DNA of 7,532 bases, taken from an uncultured Porphyromonadaceae bacterium. GTDB taxonomy: Bacteria > Bacteroidota > Bacteroidia > Bacteroidales > Muribaculaceae. How positions within the stretch are numbered: position 1 is the first letter of the stretch; every line of letters starts with the position of its first letter. The DNA is taken from the NCBI GenBank assembly GCA_900552325.1, contig URZG01000100.1, positions 1-7,532 on the forward strand, in the 5' to 3' direction. The translations under genes were made by a program, and so were the position numbers. The notes below the pieces were generated by a model. That model searched no databases, was not told the origin of the DNA, and saw nothing but the letters and a program-made list of their open reading frames with translations. This document shows, piece after piece, positions 1 through 6,379 of the stretch.

Positions 1-771
1 GAGAACACCATCATGCCCTGCACCTGGCGCGAGGTATCTGTCTCCCTGCTGGGTCGCGCCGGCAAATGGGGCTACCAGGCAATGTTCCTGCCGGGTCTCG
101 ACTCCGAACGCTTCGGCAACAGCGGCTGGATCCACGACGGCTCCGCCTCCCCTTTCGAGTTCAAGATCGCCAACAACTATGCCTTCGCCGCCCGCGTCGA
201 CAACTACTCGGTGCCCGGTCTGCGCCTGAGTGTCAGCGGCTATGTGGGCAACTCGTTCCGCAACACATTGTACCCCACCTCATCACCCAAAAACGACGGC
301 ATCCACGGCACGGTCACCATCGGGTCGTTCGATTTCAGCTATAACGGCCATAACTTCGCCGCCCGCGGTTCCTTCGACTGGGGCCACCTGAGCGACTCGC
401 GCCACATCTCGCGCTTCAATATCGCCATGCCCAAGACTTCCACCTCCAAACGTCAGGAAGTGGCATCCGACGCCGTAGCCGCCGGTGTGGAAGTGGGTTA
501 CAACTTCTTCGGTTTCTCCCCCAAGCTCACTGCCGACGGTCAGAAATTCTTCGTTTTCGGCCGTTACGACTACTACGACTCCATGGTCAAGACCGACGGC
601 TCGCAAAGCCTCGGATGGTGCCGCCGCCACAAAATCTCAGCCGGCGTGAACTGGTTCCCTATCAGTCAGATCGCCGTGAAGGGGGAATACACCTACCGCA
701 TCCTCCCCTCGGGCTACAACAACGAGCCCTCCCTCTCCATCGGCATTGCCTACTGCGGCTGGTTCAAATAA
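1..771 (+). CDS. Outer-membrane porin-like beta-barrel protein, C-terminal part (5' truncated)
   Basis: The frame is open from base 1 to the TAA at 769-771, so the gene begins outside the window and the Met at base 13 is probably internal. The 256 visible residues alternate polar and hydrophobic positions with many aromatic residues and Gly/Asn/Asp turns, as in transmembrane beta-strands. Examples are SVSGYVGNSF, FAARGSFDWG, FFVFGRYDYYDSM, KISAGVNWFP, IAVKGEYTYRI and SIGIAYCGWF. The final strand pattern (ISAGVNWFP, then VKGEYTY, then IGIAY) resembles the end of phosphate-selective-porin (OprP/OprO-like) barrels. That assignment comes from memory of the family, not a search. The protein ends FK rather than in a terminal Phe. 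It lies 87 nt upstream of the imelysin gene in the same direction, so it may provide the outer-membrane pore of that system. The substrate cannot be read from the sequence. Barrel call is fairly sure; exact family is not. Confidence 0.66.
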   Translation, partial: ENTIMPCTWREVSVSLLGRAGKWGYQAMFLPGLDSERFGNSGWIHDGSASPFEFKIANNYAFAARVDNYSVPGLRLSVSGYVGNSFRNTLYPTSSPKNDGIHGTVTIGSFDFSYNGHNFAARGSFDWGHLSDSRHISRFNIAMPKTSTSKRQEVASDAVAAGVEVGYNFFGFSPKLTADGQKFFVFGRYDYYDSMVKTDGSQSLGWCRRHKISAGVNWFPISQIAVKGEYTYRILPSGYNNEPSLSIGIAYCGWFK

Positions 772-791
772 AGGGGCCTCCCGTATAGGGC

Positions 792-827
792 CGTCCATCC
801 GGACGAAAGTTTAACCGGATATTCCGG
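792..827 (+). promoter_or_regulatory. Two small inverted repeats in the porin-imelysin gap
   Basis: The 87-nt gap 772-858 contains CGTCC-ATCC-GGACG (792-805) and CCGGA-TAT-TCCGG (815-827), followed by an AT-rich leader up to the ATG at 859. Neither repeat is followed by a T-run and no TAnnTTTG promoter element is visible, so read-through from the porin gene is likely. The stems could be weak RNA hairpins, or the second could be a small operator-like palindrome. Function unknown. Confidence 0.35.
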
Positions 828-858
828 ATCAGATAAAATCAAAATAAAATATAACGAT

Positions 859-2031
859 ATGAAATTCCTTAAATACCTTACAATCGCTGCATTGGCTATG
901 TCGGTGACCTCCTGTTCCGACAGTTCCGGCAATTCCGACGATCCCATCAACAACGGCGACGAACTTTCGGCCAAAGAACTGGCGCTACAGAAGGCCGCAG
1001 ACCAGTATGTGGACCTCACAGTACTCCCTACCTACTCAGCCATGGCTGATGCCGCTGTGGAGCTGCAGGGTCTCTGCCGGAAAATACGCACCAAACATGC
1101 CGCCGGCACACTGACCAAAGAGGATATAGCTGCAGCCGGTGAGGCATGGCGCCGCTCGCGAAAGAACTGGGAACTCTCCGAGGCTTTCCTTTTCGGTCCG
1201 GCCAATACCCACAACATCGACCCCCACATCGACTCATGGCCCCTTGACAAAGCCGCTATGGACAACCTGCTCAACGATATCCGCGCCGGCAAGTCCTGGA
1301 GCCTGGAAAACAACGGCGGCTACGGTCTGATCGGGTTCCATGCCGTGGAATACCTCCTGTTCGAACTTTCGGCCGACGAGAACACCTCACTCACCCACTC
1401 CACCAGCTATACTCCCGAAGAACTCGAATATCTCTGCGCCGTTGCCGAAGACCTCTGCCAGCAGTGCGTATGCCTCGAAGCCTGCTGGGCAGGCACAGAC
1501 GCCATCTCCGCCGAAAAGCAGGCTATCCTGGAGGACGCCGAACTCGATTACGGCGAGAACTACGGTTGGGAAATGAAGAACGCCCGTAAGGCCGGATCCC
1601 GTTTCAAGACCTATCAGGAAGTAGCCGAAGAGATCATACAGGGCTGCATCGACATCGCCGACGAGGTGGGCAACACCAAGATCGGACGCCCCCACATGGG
1701 TGCTTCCGAGGCCGACAAGAACTACATCGAGTCGCCTTACTCGCTCAACTCCGTGGAGGACTTCGTCGACAACATCATCTCCATCCGCAACGCATACTGC
1801 GGCACTTCCGCTGCCAACGCTTCGGTCAGCGACTACGTAAAAGCCCGGAACAGCGCTCTCGACACCCGTGTGCGCAAAGCTATCGACGATGCCATCGCCG
1901 CTATCTCGGCCATCCCCGAACCCTTAGCCAAAAACGCTATGGGCGAGGCTGCCGCCAAGGCTGTGAGCGCTAGCGGCGACGACCTGGTGAGCGTACTTGA
2001 GGAGGTACACACTCTCATCACCCGCAACTGA
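859..2031 (+). CDS. Imelysin-family (peptidase M75 / IrpA-like) lipoprotein
   Basis: A 390-aa protein starting at ATG 859 after an AT-rich leader. Residues 1-18 form a lipoprotein signal with lipobox V-T-S-C, lipidated Cys19. The next residues (SDSSGNSDD) are acidic, which in Bacteroidota is compatible with export to the cell surface. The imelysin hallmark GxHxxE appears as GFHAVE at 159-164 (G159, H161, E164), inside a segment ending YLLFEL. A second conserved-looking block is ESPYSLNSVEDFVDNIISI (from 291), ending near YCG at 313-315. Length fits the family. Imelysins are mostly helical and linked to iron uptake (IrpA, the C-terminal part of EfeO); despite the peptidase name, proteolysis is not generally accepted for them. 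Unusual is a Cys cluster at 193, 200, 203, 205 and 209. The di-heme oxidoreductase gene follows after 87 nt, the partnership commonly seen for this family. Family call firm; ligand inferred to be iron or heme. Confidence 0.92.
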   Translation: MKFLKYLTIAALAMSVTSCSDSSGNSDDPINNGDELSAKELALQKAADQYVDLTVLPTYSAMADAAVELQGLCRKIRTKHAAGTLTKEDIAAAGEAWRRSRKNWELSEAFLFGPANTHNIDPHIDSWPLDKAAMDNLLNDIRAGKSWSLENNGGYGLIGFHAVEYLLFELSADENTSLTHSTSYTPEELEYLCAVAEDLCQQCVCLEACWAGTDAISAEKQAILEDAELDYGENYGWEMKNARKAGSRFKTYQEVAEEIIQGCIDIADEVGNTKIGRPHMGASEADKNYIESPYSLNSVEDFVDNIISIRNAYCGTSAANASVSDYVKARNSALDTRVRKAIDDAIAAISAIPEPLAKNAMGEAAAKAVSASGDDLVSVLEEVHTLITRN

Positions 2032-2057
2032 CAACATTATTTTTAACTGGAAATAAC

Positions 2058-2097
2058 GGGAACCCCGGCAGTATCATTCTTGGCTGCCGGGCTTCCC
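2058..2097 (+). promoter_or_regulatory. Strong intercistronic hairpin between imelysin and di-heme oxidoreductase genes
   Basis: The arms are GGGAA-c-CCCGGCAG (2058-2071) and CTGCCGGG-c-TTCCC (2084-2097): 13 base pairs with one C/C mismatch around a 12-nt loop. It is the strongest inverted repeat in the left operon. It is followed by TGTAACAAATAAG, not a T-run, so it is not a standard intrinsic terminator. It ends 21 nt before the GTG start of the next gene. Likely roles are mRNA stabilisation or processing, or partial attenuation that sets the ratio of the two lipoproteins; these are inferences. The rest of the 87-nt gap shows nothing further. Confidence 0.6.
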
Positions 2098-2118
2098 TGT
2101 AACAAATAAGACTCAGAC

Positions 2119-3753
2119 GTGAAACACTATTTCTTCCCCGCTATCGCCCTCGCAGCCGGCGCGCTGATGGCAACATCGTGCTCCGATGAGAAGATCATCG
2201 ACGAACCAGTTGACGACAAGCCCGACTGGTACTACTCCGGCGGTGAACTTGGCACCTCGTTCCTCTTCACTTCCAATGCCTTCGAGCAGCCTGCACCTGC
2301 CGTGGAGAACGCGGGCATGTACCATCAGTTCAAAAACGGCGAGGCGCTTTTCGAGAAACCGTTCATGGCCAACCAGAGCGGTGTGCGCAACGGCCTCGGC
2401 CCGGTGTATATCCGCACCTCGTGCCTCCACTGCCACCCCAGCTACGGTCACGGTACCCGTCTGCCCGAAGGGGCTTTCAATACCACAAATCCCGGCAACG
2501 GCTGTCTCCTTGTGGTTTATAACCCTGAAACCGAAGGTTATGTGCCCTGGCTTGCCGGTATGCCCCAGAGCCACGCCGTAGCTCCTTTCAAAGCCCCCCT
2601 CGACGAAAGCAAGATCACCGTGCGCTGGATCAACGCCACCGACGAATGGGGCAACCGTTTCGACGACGGCGAGACCTACGAGCTGCAGTATCCCGAGGTG
2701 ACAATGCCGCGCGAAGCCATATATGTTGTAAATCAGGGCTATCAGCTTCCCACGGACTATGCGGTGAAACTGGAGTCGACCATAGGTATCTACGGCACAG
2801 GTCTCATCGATGCGATCGACGACAAGGACCTCCTTGCCCAGTATCAGAAAGAGGAGGCCGACGGCTTCCTTCCCAACGGTCTCAACCCCGCCTTCTTCGC
2901 CGGCGGCCAGTGGACCGGACTTTATTCCAACTCCCTCCAGGGCGACGGCACAGGCTATCCCCGCCGCTTCACATACGCCCTCTCGCGCGGCCCGCTGCAG
3001 GATGCCGCCGGCGCGAACGCCATCTGGAACATCACCAACGTGACCCGCTCCGACCGCCGTTACCACTACCTCGATGCCGCCGGCACATACGCCGAATACT
3101 CCTCCAAGGATCCTGACGTACAGGCAGGTTTCGACGCCTACCTCGAGCGCATCGACCCCACCCACAGCCACACCGACTGGTGGACCGGCACAGTGGAGGA
3201 ACGTATAAAGAAGTATCTCACCGCAAAGGATCTCGACGTGGAGATGTCCGACCAGGAGTACACCGACCTGATGGTATGGCACCGCGGCCTGGCTGTTCCC
3301 GCCGTACGTGATTACGACGATCCCGAAGTGCTCCGCGGCAAGGAACTCTTCGACGAGATAGGCTGCGCCTACTGCCACCGTCCCTCCTGGAAGACCGGCG
3401 CCGACGAGATACGCGACCCGGCCCGCTTCTTCAAGGGTAACGAACTCCCGCGCTTCCCCTACCAGACCATCTGGCCCTATACCGACATGGTACAGCACAA
3501 GCTCCTTATGGCCAACGACATCCGTGGCGGATGGTGCCGCACAACCCCTCTCTGGGGACGCGGACTCCACCAGAAAGTCACCGGCTCGGCAACAGCTGAC
3601 CGCCTCCACGACTGCCGCGCACGCACCACGATGGAAGCCATCATGTGGCACGGCTATTCTCCCCAGTCCGACGGCCGCCGGTCGGTCGAGCTCTTCCGCA
3701 AACTCCCCAAAGCCGACCGCGACGCCATCATCCGCTTCGTCGACGCCATCTGA
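2119..3753 (+). CDS. Di-heme oxidoreductase family (DUF1111/DHOR) c-type cytochrome lipoprotein
   Basis: A 544-aa protein. The start is GTG at 2119: an in-frame TAA lies at 2107-2109, and the next Met (residue 17) would destroy the signal peptide. The lipobox is M-A-T-S-C with Cys21, followed by acidic SDEKIIDE. Two c-type heme sites are present: CLHCH (C102, C105, H106) and CAYCH (C416, C419, H420). The C-terminal region matches the family: RTTPLWGRGL (474-483), LHDCRAR (496-502) and EAIMWHG ending at 512. DUF1111 proteins, often labelled thiol oxidoreductases, belong to the broad di-heme peroxidase/MauG-like group; substrates are mostly unknown. Cys473 and Cys499 sit where I recall Phe and Gly in the usual FRTPPLWG and LHDGRA motifs, and may form a disulfide. 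Its neighbours are imelysin and a heme lyase, suggesting periplasmic or surface redox chemistry tied to iron or heme. Family sure; reaction unknown. Confidence 0.93.
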   Translation: MKHYFFPAIALAAGALMATSCSDEKIIDEPVDDKPDWYYSGGELGTSFLFTSNAFEQPAPAVENAGMYHQFKNGEALFEKPFMANQSGVRNGLGPVYIRTSCLHCHPSYGHGTRLPEGAFNTTNPGNGCLLVVYNPETEGYVPWLAGMPQSHAVAPFKAPLDESKITVRWINATDEWGNRFDDGETYELQYPEVTMPREAIYVVNQGYQLPTDYAVKLESTIGIYGTGLIDAIDDKDLLAQYQKEEADGFLPNGLNPAFFAGGQWTGLYSNSLQGDGTGYPRRFTYALSRGPLQDAAGANAIWNITNVTRSDRRYHYLDAAGTYAEYSSKDPDVQAGFDAYLERIDPTHSHTDWWTGTVEERIKKYLTAKDLDVEMSDQEYTDLMVWHRGLAVPAVRDYDDPEVLRGKELFDEIGCAYCHRPSWKTGADEIRDPARFFKGNELPRFPYQTIWPYTDMVQHKLLMANDIRGGWCRTTPLWGRGLHQKVTGSATADRLHDCRARTTMEAIMWHGYSPQSDGRRSVELFRKLPKADRDAIIRFVDAI

Positions 3754-3767
3754 CAACCATGTCCGGC

Positions 3768-3830
3768 CGCGACCTGTCGCGACCGCAAAAACACCGGATT
3801 CGTGTTTCCCGGGCGCTCTCCGGAGCGTCC
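3768..3830 (+). promoter_or_regulatory. Three consecutive inverted repeats before the heme-lyase gene
   Basis: The 133-nt gap 3754-3886 carries three hairpins in series. These are CGCGA-CCTG-TCGCG (3768-3781), AAACAC-7 nt-GTGTTT (3789-3807) and GGGCGCTC-TCCG-GAGCGTCC (3811-3830; 8 pairs including one G-U). None is followed by a proper T-run; the last leads into ATAAAAGGG. A 56-nt AT-rich leader without a Shine-Dalgarno sequence then reaches the ATG at 3887. I see no TAnnTTTG promoter. The array may attenuate or partially terminate transcription between the cytochrome gene and its maturation factor, lowering expression of the membrane protein. That role is inferred. Confidence 0.45.
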
Positions 3831-3886
3831 ATAAAAGGGAATCGGTTCATTCGGCAATTCTAAATTAATTCTGAACAGTTACTTAT

Positions 3887-5749
3887 ATGAGGAAACTGCT
3901 TAACGCTCCTTTCACTCTTCTCATACACCTCGCCCTGGCCATCATAGTGGCCGGGGCGTTGGTCACCCATTTTATTGGAATCCAGGGGATCGTGACGCTC
4001 CGCGAAGGGGATTCCCCCGTCACTTCGTTCCGGAAAAGCTCCGGCCCGGGCGACGGAAGCCTACCCTTCGGACTGGCCCTGGAAAAAGCGGAGATCATCT
4101 ACTATCCCGACACTACGGCTCCGATGGATTTCCGTTCGCATCTCCGCGTGGGAAGCACCGGCGTAACAGTGGCCATGAATTCGGTCGCCGAAGTCGACGG
4201 ATGGCGCTTCTATCAGTCGGGAATGGGGGGCGACACCTCCACCCTGGCAGTCACACACGACCCCTGGGGCATAGGGATAACCTACACCGGTTATGCCCTG
4301 CTGCTGGCCGGGATGGCCGGTTTCTTTTTCCAGAAGCGCACCGTGTGGCGCGCGCTGCTGCGGAAACGCGCCTCGGCAGCCCTGCTGCTCCTCGTGGCGG
4401 CCGGCTCCGCCTCCGCTTCCGATGCGCTGCACACCATGCAGCGGCCCCTGGCACGCAATTTCGGCAAGGTCTATGTGTACTGGAACGACCGTGTCTGCCC
4501 CATGCAGACAATGGCCCTGGATGTTACCGCCAAGCTCTACGGCTCCACATCATACCGCGGAATGACCGCCGAACAGGTTCTTGCCGGCTGGCTGTTCTAC
4601 TACGATGAATGGCTGCGCGACTATGAGGAATCGCACCCCGCCCCCACATCCGAAAAATCGCGCAGGAAGCAGGATGAATGTGACGCGCTCGTACGCTGGC
4701 TCGGAACCGGCGGTGCTTTCCGCATATACCCCTACCATGCCGCCACCGGGCGCATGGAATGGCTCTCGCTGTCGGAAAGACGCCCCTCGCAGATGCCGAT
4801 GGACCAATGGCGGTTCATGCTCCGGGCCATGCCTGAAATCAACGGTCTCCTGCTTAAAGGCCGCAACAACGATGCCAACAGAGCCATAACGCGCCTCATA
4901 GAGGGTCAGCGCCGGTATGCCGGGGCCGAGGTGCTTCCGTCCGAGGGTCGCTTCCGCGCCGAACTGTTCTATAACAGCTACATGCGCATACTTCCCGGAG
5001 CCATAGTCCTGCTGATTTTCGGAGCCTGGGGAATATATTGCGGCATTGCTGCCCGCACTCCGCGCCATGCCCGTGCGGTACTCACCGCAGCGGCGGTAGC
5101 CGGTGCCGTGTGGTTCGGCGCCGCACTGGTTCTGCGCGGCTGGATCGGAGCACGCTGGCCCCTCGCCAACGGTTGTGAGACAATGCTGTTCATGTGTTTC
5201 TGCGGCTCCGTCGGTGCCATATTCTGCCGTCCGGCGCTCCTCAAAGGCGCCCTTCTCTCGGTAGCGGCGATGGCGGCTTTCGTAGCGGCGATGGCTGGCA
5301 AGACACCCCAGATCGCGTCGCTGATGCCCGTGCTCGCCTCTCCTCTCCTGTCAGTTCATGTGATGCTCGTGATGTGCTCCTACCTCCTTTTCATGCTCAT
5401 GGCCGTTCTCGCCGCCGTGGCACTTGCCAAAGGGGGCGACACCTCGCGACACCTCGCTCGCGTCAACGCCATCATCCTCGTGCCTGCCGTATTTCTTCTC
5501 GCCGCCGGCATATTCATCGGCGCCGTATGGGCCAACCAGTCGTGGGGACGTTACTGGGGATGGGATCCCAAGGAGACCTGCGCCCTGATCACCCTCCTGA
5601 TCTATGCCGTGCCGCTCCACCGCGCCACCCTCCGTCTCTTCCGCCGTCCGCGCGCCCTGAACCTCTACCTCCTCATCGCCATCCTCTCGGTACTTTTCAC
5701 CTACTTCGGCGCCAACTACCTCCTCCCCGGCCTCCACTCCTACGCCTGA
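3887..5749 (+). CDS. ccsA: Cytochrome c biogenesis heme lyase, compact ResB-CcsA (CcsBA) fusion
   Basis: A 620-aa membrane protein of System II cytochrome c maturation, which exports heme and attaches it to CXXCH cysteines outside the inner membrane. The N-terminal helix (about 10-30) carries His14 and His28, one of which may be a heme-relay histidine. A short ResB-like domain follows, with WRFYQSG (106-112) and DPWG (125-128), then a helix at about 130-148. A hydrophobic segment near 159-176 leads into a soluble domain (about 180-365) containing RVCPMQTMALD. From about 370 comes the multi-helix CcsA part with the tryptophan-rich WWD heme site: W548, W553, W557, W559, D560, ending PKE at 563. 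Likely heme-ligand histidines are His491 and His617 (outer side) and His578 (transmembrane). ResB is short compared with the larger fusions I recall from other bacteria. The upstream di-heme cytochrome is the obvious client, though other cytochromes may be served. Two short direct repeats lie in the coding sequence. Confidence 0.93.
   Translation: MRKLLNAPFTLLIHLALAIIVAGALVTHFIGIQGIVTLREGDSPVTSFRKSSGPGDGSLPFGLALEKAEIIYYPDTTAPMDFRSHLRVGSTGVTVAMNSVAEVDGWRFYQSGMGGDTSTLAVTHDPWGIGITYTGYALLLAGMAGFFFQKRTVWRALLRKRASAALLLLVAAGSASASDALHTMQRPLARNFGKVYVYWNDRVCPMQTMALDVTAKLYGSTSYRGMTAEQVLAGWLFYYDEWLRDYEESHPAPTSEKSRRKQDECDALVRWLGTGGAFRIYPYHAATGRMEWLSLSERRPSQMPMDQWRFMLRAMPEINGLLLKGRNNDANRAITRLIEGQRRYAGAEVLPSEGRFRAELFYNSYMRILPGAIVLLIFGAWGIYCGIAARTPRHARAVLTAAAVAGAVWFGAALVLRGWIGARWPLANGCETMLFMCFCGSVGAIFCRPALLKGALLSVAAMAAFVAAMAGKTPQIASLMPVLASPLLSVHVMLVMCSYLLFMLMAVLAAVALAKGGDTSRHLARVNAIILVPAVFLLAAGIFIGAVWANQSWGRYWGWDPKETCALITLLIYAVPLHRATLRLFRRPRALNLYLLIAILSVLFTYFGANYLLPGLHSYA
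5261..5295 (+). repeat. 14-bp direct repeat at 21-bp offset inside the heme-lyase gene
   Basis: GTAGCGGCGATGGC occurs at 5261-5274 and again at 5282-5295, in frame, giving VAAMAAF then VAAMAGK in a predicted CcsA membrane helix. The identical codons suggest a recent 7-residue duplication, or simply low-complexity Ala/Val/Met helix coding. Because the offset is a multiple of three, gain or loss would keep the frame. Confidence 0.6.
5436..5455 (+). repeat. 10-bp tandem repeat (two copies) inside the heme-lyase gene
   Basis: GCGACACCTC is repeated head to tail at 5436-5445 and 5446-5455, encoding the loop GDTSRHLAR before the helix that leads to the WWD motif. The unit is not a multiple of three, so slippage by one copy would frameshift the gene and remove the heme-binding core. 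Two copies is a weak slippage substrate, so this may be chance. Confidence 0.5.
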
Positions 5750-5770
5750 TTATCCCATTGATATAATACG

Positions 5771-5824
5771 AAAGTCGGCCGTGCCTGCGCGCGCAGAGAG
5801 CGCGGAAGGGCACGGCCGACTTTT
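5771..5824. terminator. Bidirectional intrinsic terminator between converging units
   Basis: AAAGTCGGCCGTGCC (5771-5785) pairs perfectly with GGCACGGCCGACTTT (5809-5823), a 15-bp stem. The 23-nt loop contains its own hairpin, CGCGC-AGAGA-GCGCG (5790-5804). On the + strand the stem ends in TTTT (5821-5824). On the - strand it ends in CTTT followed by cgtattatat. It lies 21 nt after the heme-lyase stop and 17 nt after the ferritin stop on the opposite strand, so it can end both transcripts. Confidence 0.88.
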
Positions 5825-5840
5825 ATGTCAGGGAAGTGAA

Positions 5841-6362
5841 TCAGTCGTTCTGCTGAAGGGGGGAGGGTGTGGAGTATGTGCGGGCGGCCAGCTCTTTGTC
5901 GAACATATAGAGACCGTAGCCGTTGTCGCCGATTTTCTTCAGGGCGTCGATGAAACCGCGGGCGTTATCCTCTTCCTCTACCTGCTCGGTTATAAACCAC
6001 TGGAGCATATTCTGGGTGGCGTAATCGTTCTCCTTTACAGCCAGTGCGTTGAGGGCATTGATAAGGCCGGTCACTTTCTGCTCGTGGGCGTAGGTATCCT
6101 GAAAAGCGGCAAGCGGGGAGGCCCATTCTGTGGCGACGGCGGCGATAGGAGCGAGAGTCACCTTGCCGTCACGAGAATTTACGTAGTTCATCATTATAGT
6201 GGCATGATCCTGCTCCTCCTTGAACTGTACGGCAAACCAGTTGGCGATACCGTTGTAGCCCTCCGATGCGAAGTGCATCGACATGGAGAGATAAAGATAA
6301 GCCGACCAAAGCTCGGCATTGATCTGCTCGTTGAGAGCTTTTTCTACTTCTTTGTTAAGCAT
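5841..6362 (-). CDS. ftnA: Bacterial non-heme ferritin
   Basis: A 173-aa cytoplasmic iron-storage protein that oxidises Fe(II) and stores ferric mineral in a 24-subunit shell. Start ATG is at 6362 and the TGA is at 5841-5843. Ferroxidase residues fall at the positions known from bacterial FtnA: Glu17, Glu50, His53, Glu94 and Gln127, with third-site residues Glu49, Glu126, Glu129 and Glu130. Recognisable stretches are NAELWSAYLYLSMS (15-28), FKEEQDHA (47-54) and ITEQVEEEDNA (124-134). Length matches the family and no residue needed for catalysis is missing. No residue suggests a heme-binding bacterioferritin. It begins 17 nt after the stop of a small outer-membrane barrel gene on the same strand, so they are probably co-transcribed. 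The convergent neighbour is the imelysin/cytochrome operon, which fits an iron-handling locus. No Fur-like operator could be identified with confidence. Confidence 0.97.
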   Translation of the reverse strand: MLNKEVEKALNEQINAELWSAYLYLSMSMHFASEGYNGIANWFAVQFKEEQDHATIMMNYVNSRDGKVTLAPIAAVATEWASPLAAFQDTYAHEQKVTGLINALNALAVKENDYATQNMLQWFITEQVEEEDNARGFIDALKKIGDNGYGLYMFDKELAARTYSTPSPLQQND

Positions 6363-6379
6363 ATTATATAAATTTAGAC

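Noticed and set aside
859..2031. Calling the imelysin an active protease from the M75 label
   Set aside because: GxHxxE is present, but family knowledge ties these proteins to iron uptake and catalytic evidence is poor, so no protease role is claimed.
2113..3756. A 547-codon open frame on the - strand covering the whole di-heme oxidoreductase gene
   Set aside because: Its predicted protein is a low-information Gly/Val/Ala-rich sequence with no recognisable motif, while the + strand has a lipobox, two CXXCH motifs and family motifs. It is explained by GC-rich third codon positions.
4201..5766. Several open frames of 90-190 codons overlapping the heme-lyase gene in other frames
   Set aside because: Their products are Arg/Pro/His-rich, typical of frame-shifted GC-rich coding sequence, and the real frame has clear membrane helices and the WWD motif.
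5781..6371. A 196-codon + strand frame opposite the ferritin
   Set aside because: The - strand encodes a complete ferritin with every ferroxidase residue; the + frame is its antisense shadow and starts inside the terminator.
6369..6376. TAAATTTA just upstream of the ferritin start as a separate promoter
   Set aside because: It lacks the final G of TAnnTTTG, has no TTTG at -33, and lies only 6 nt before the ATG, leaving almost no leader.
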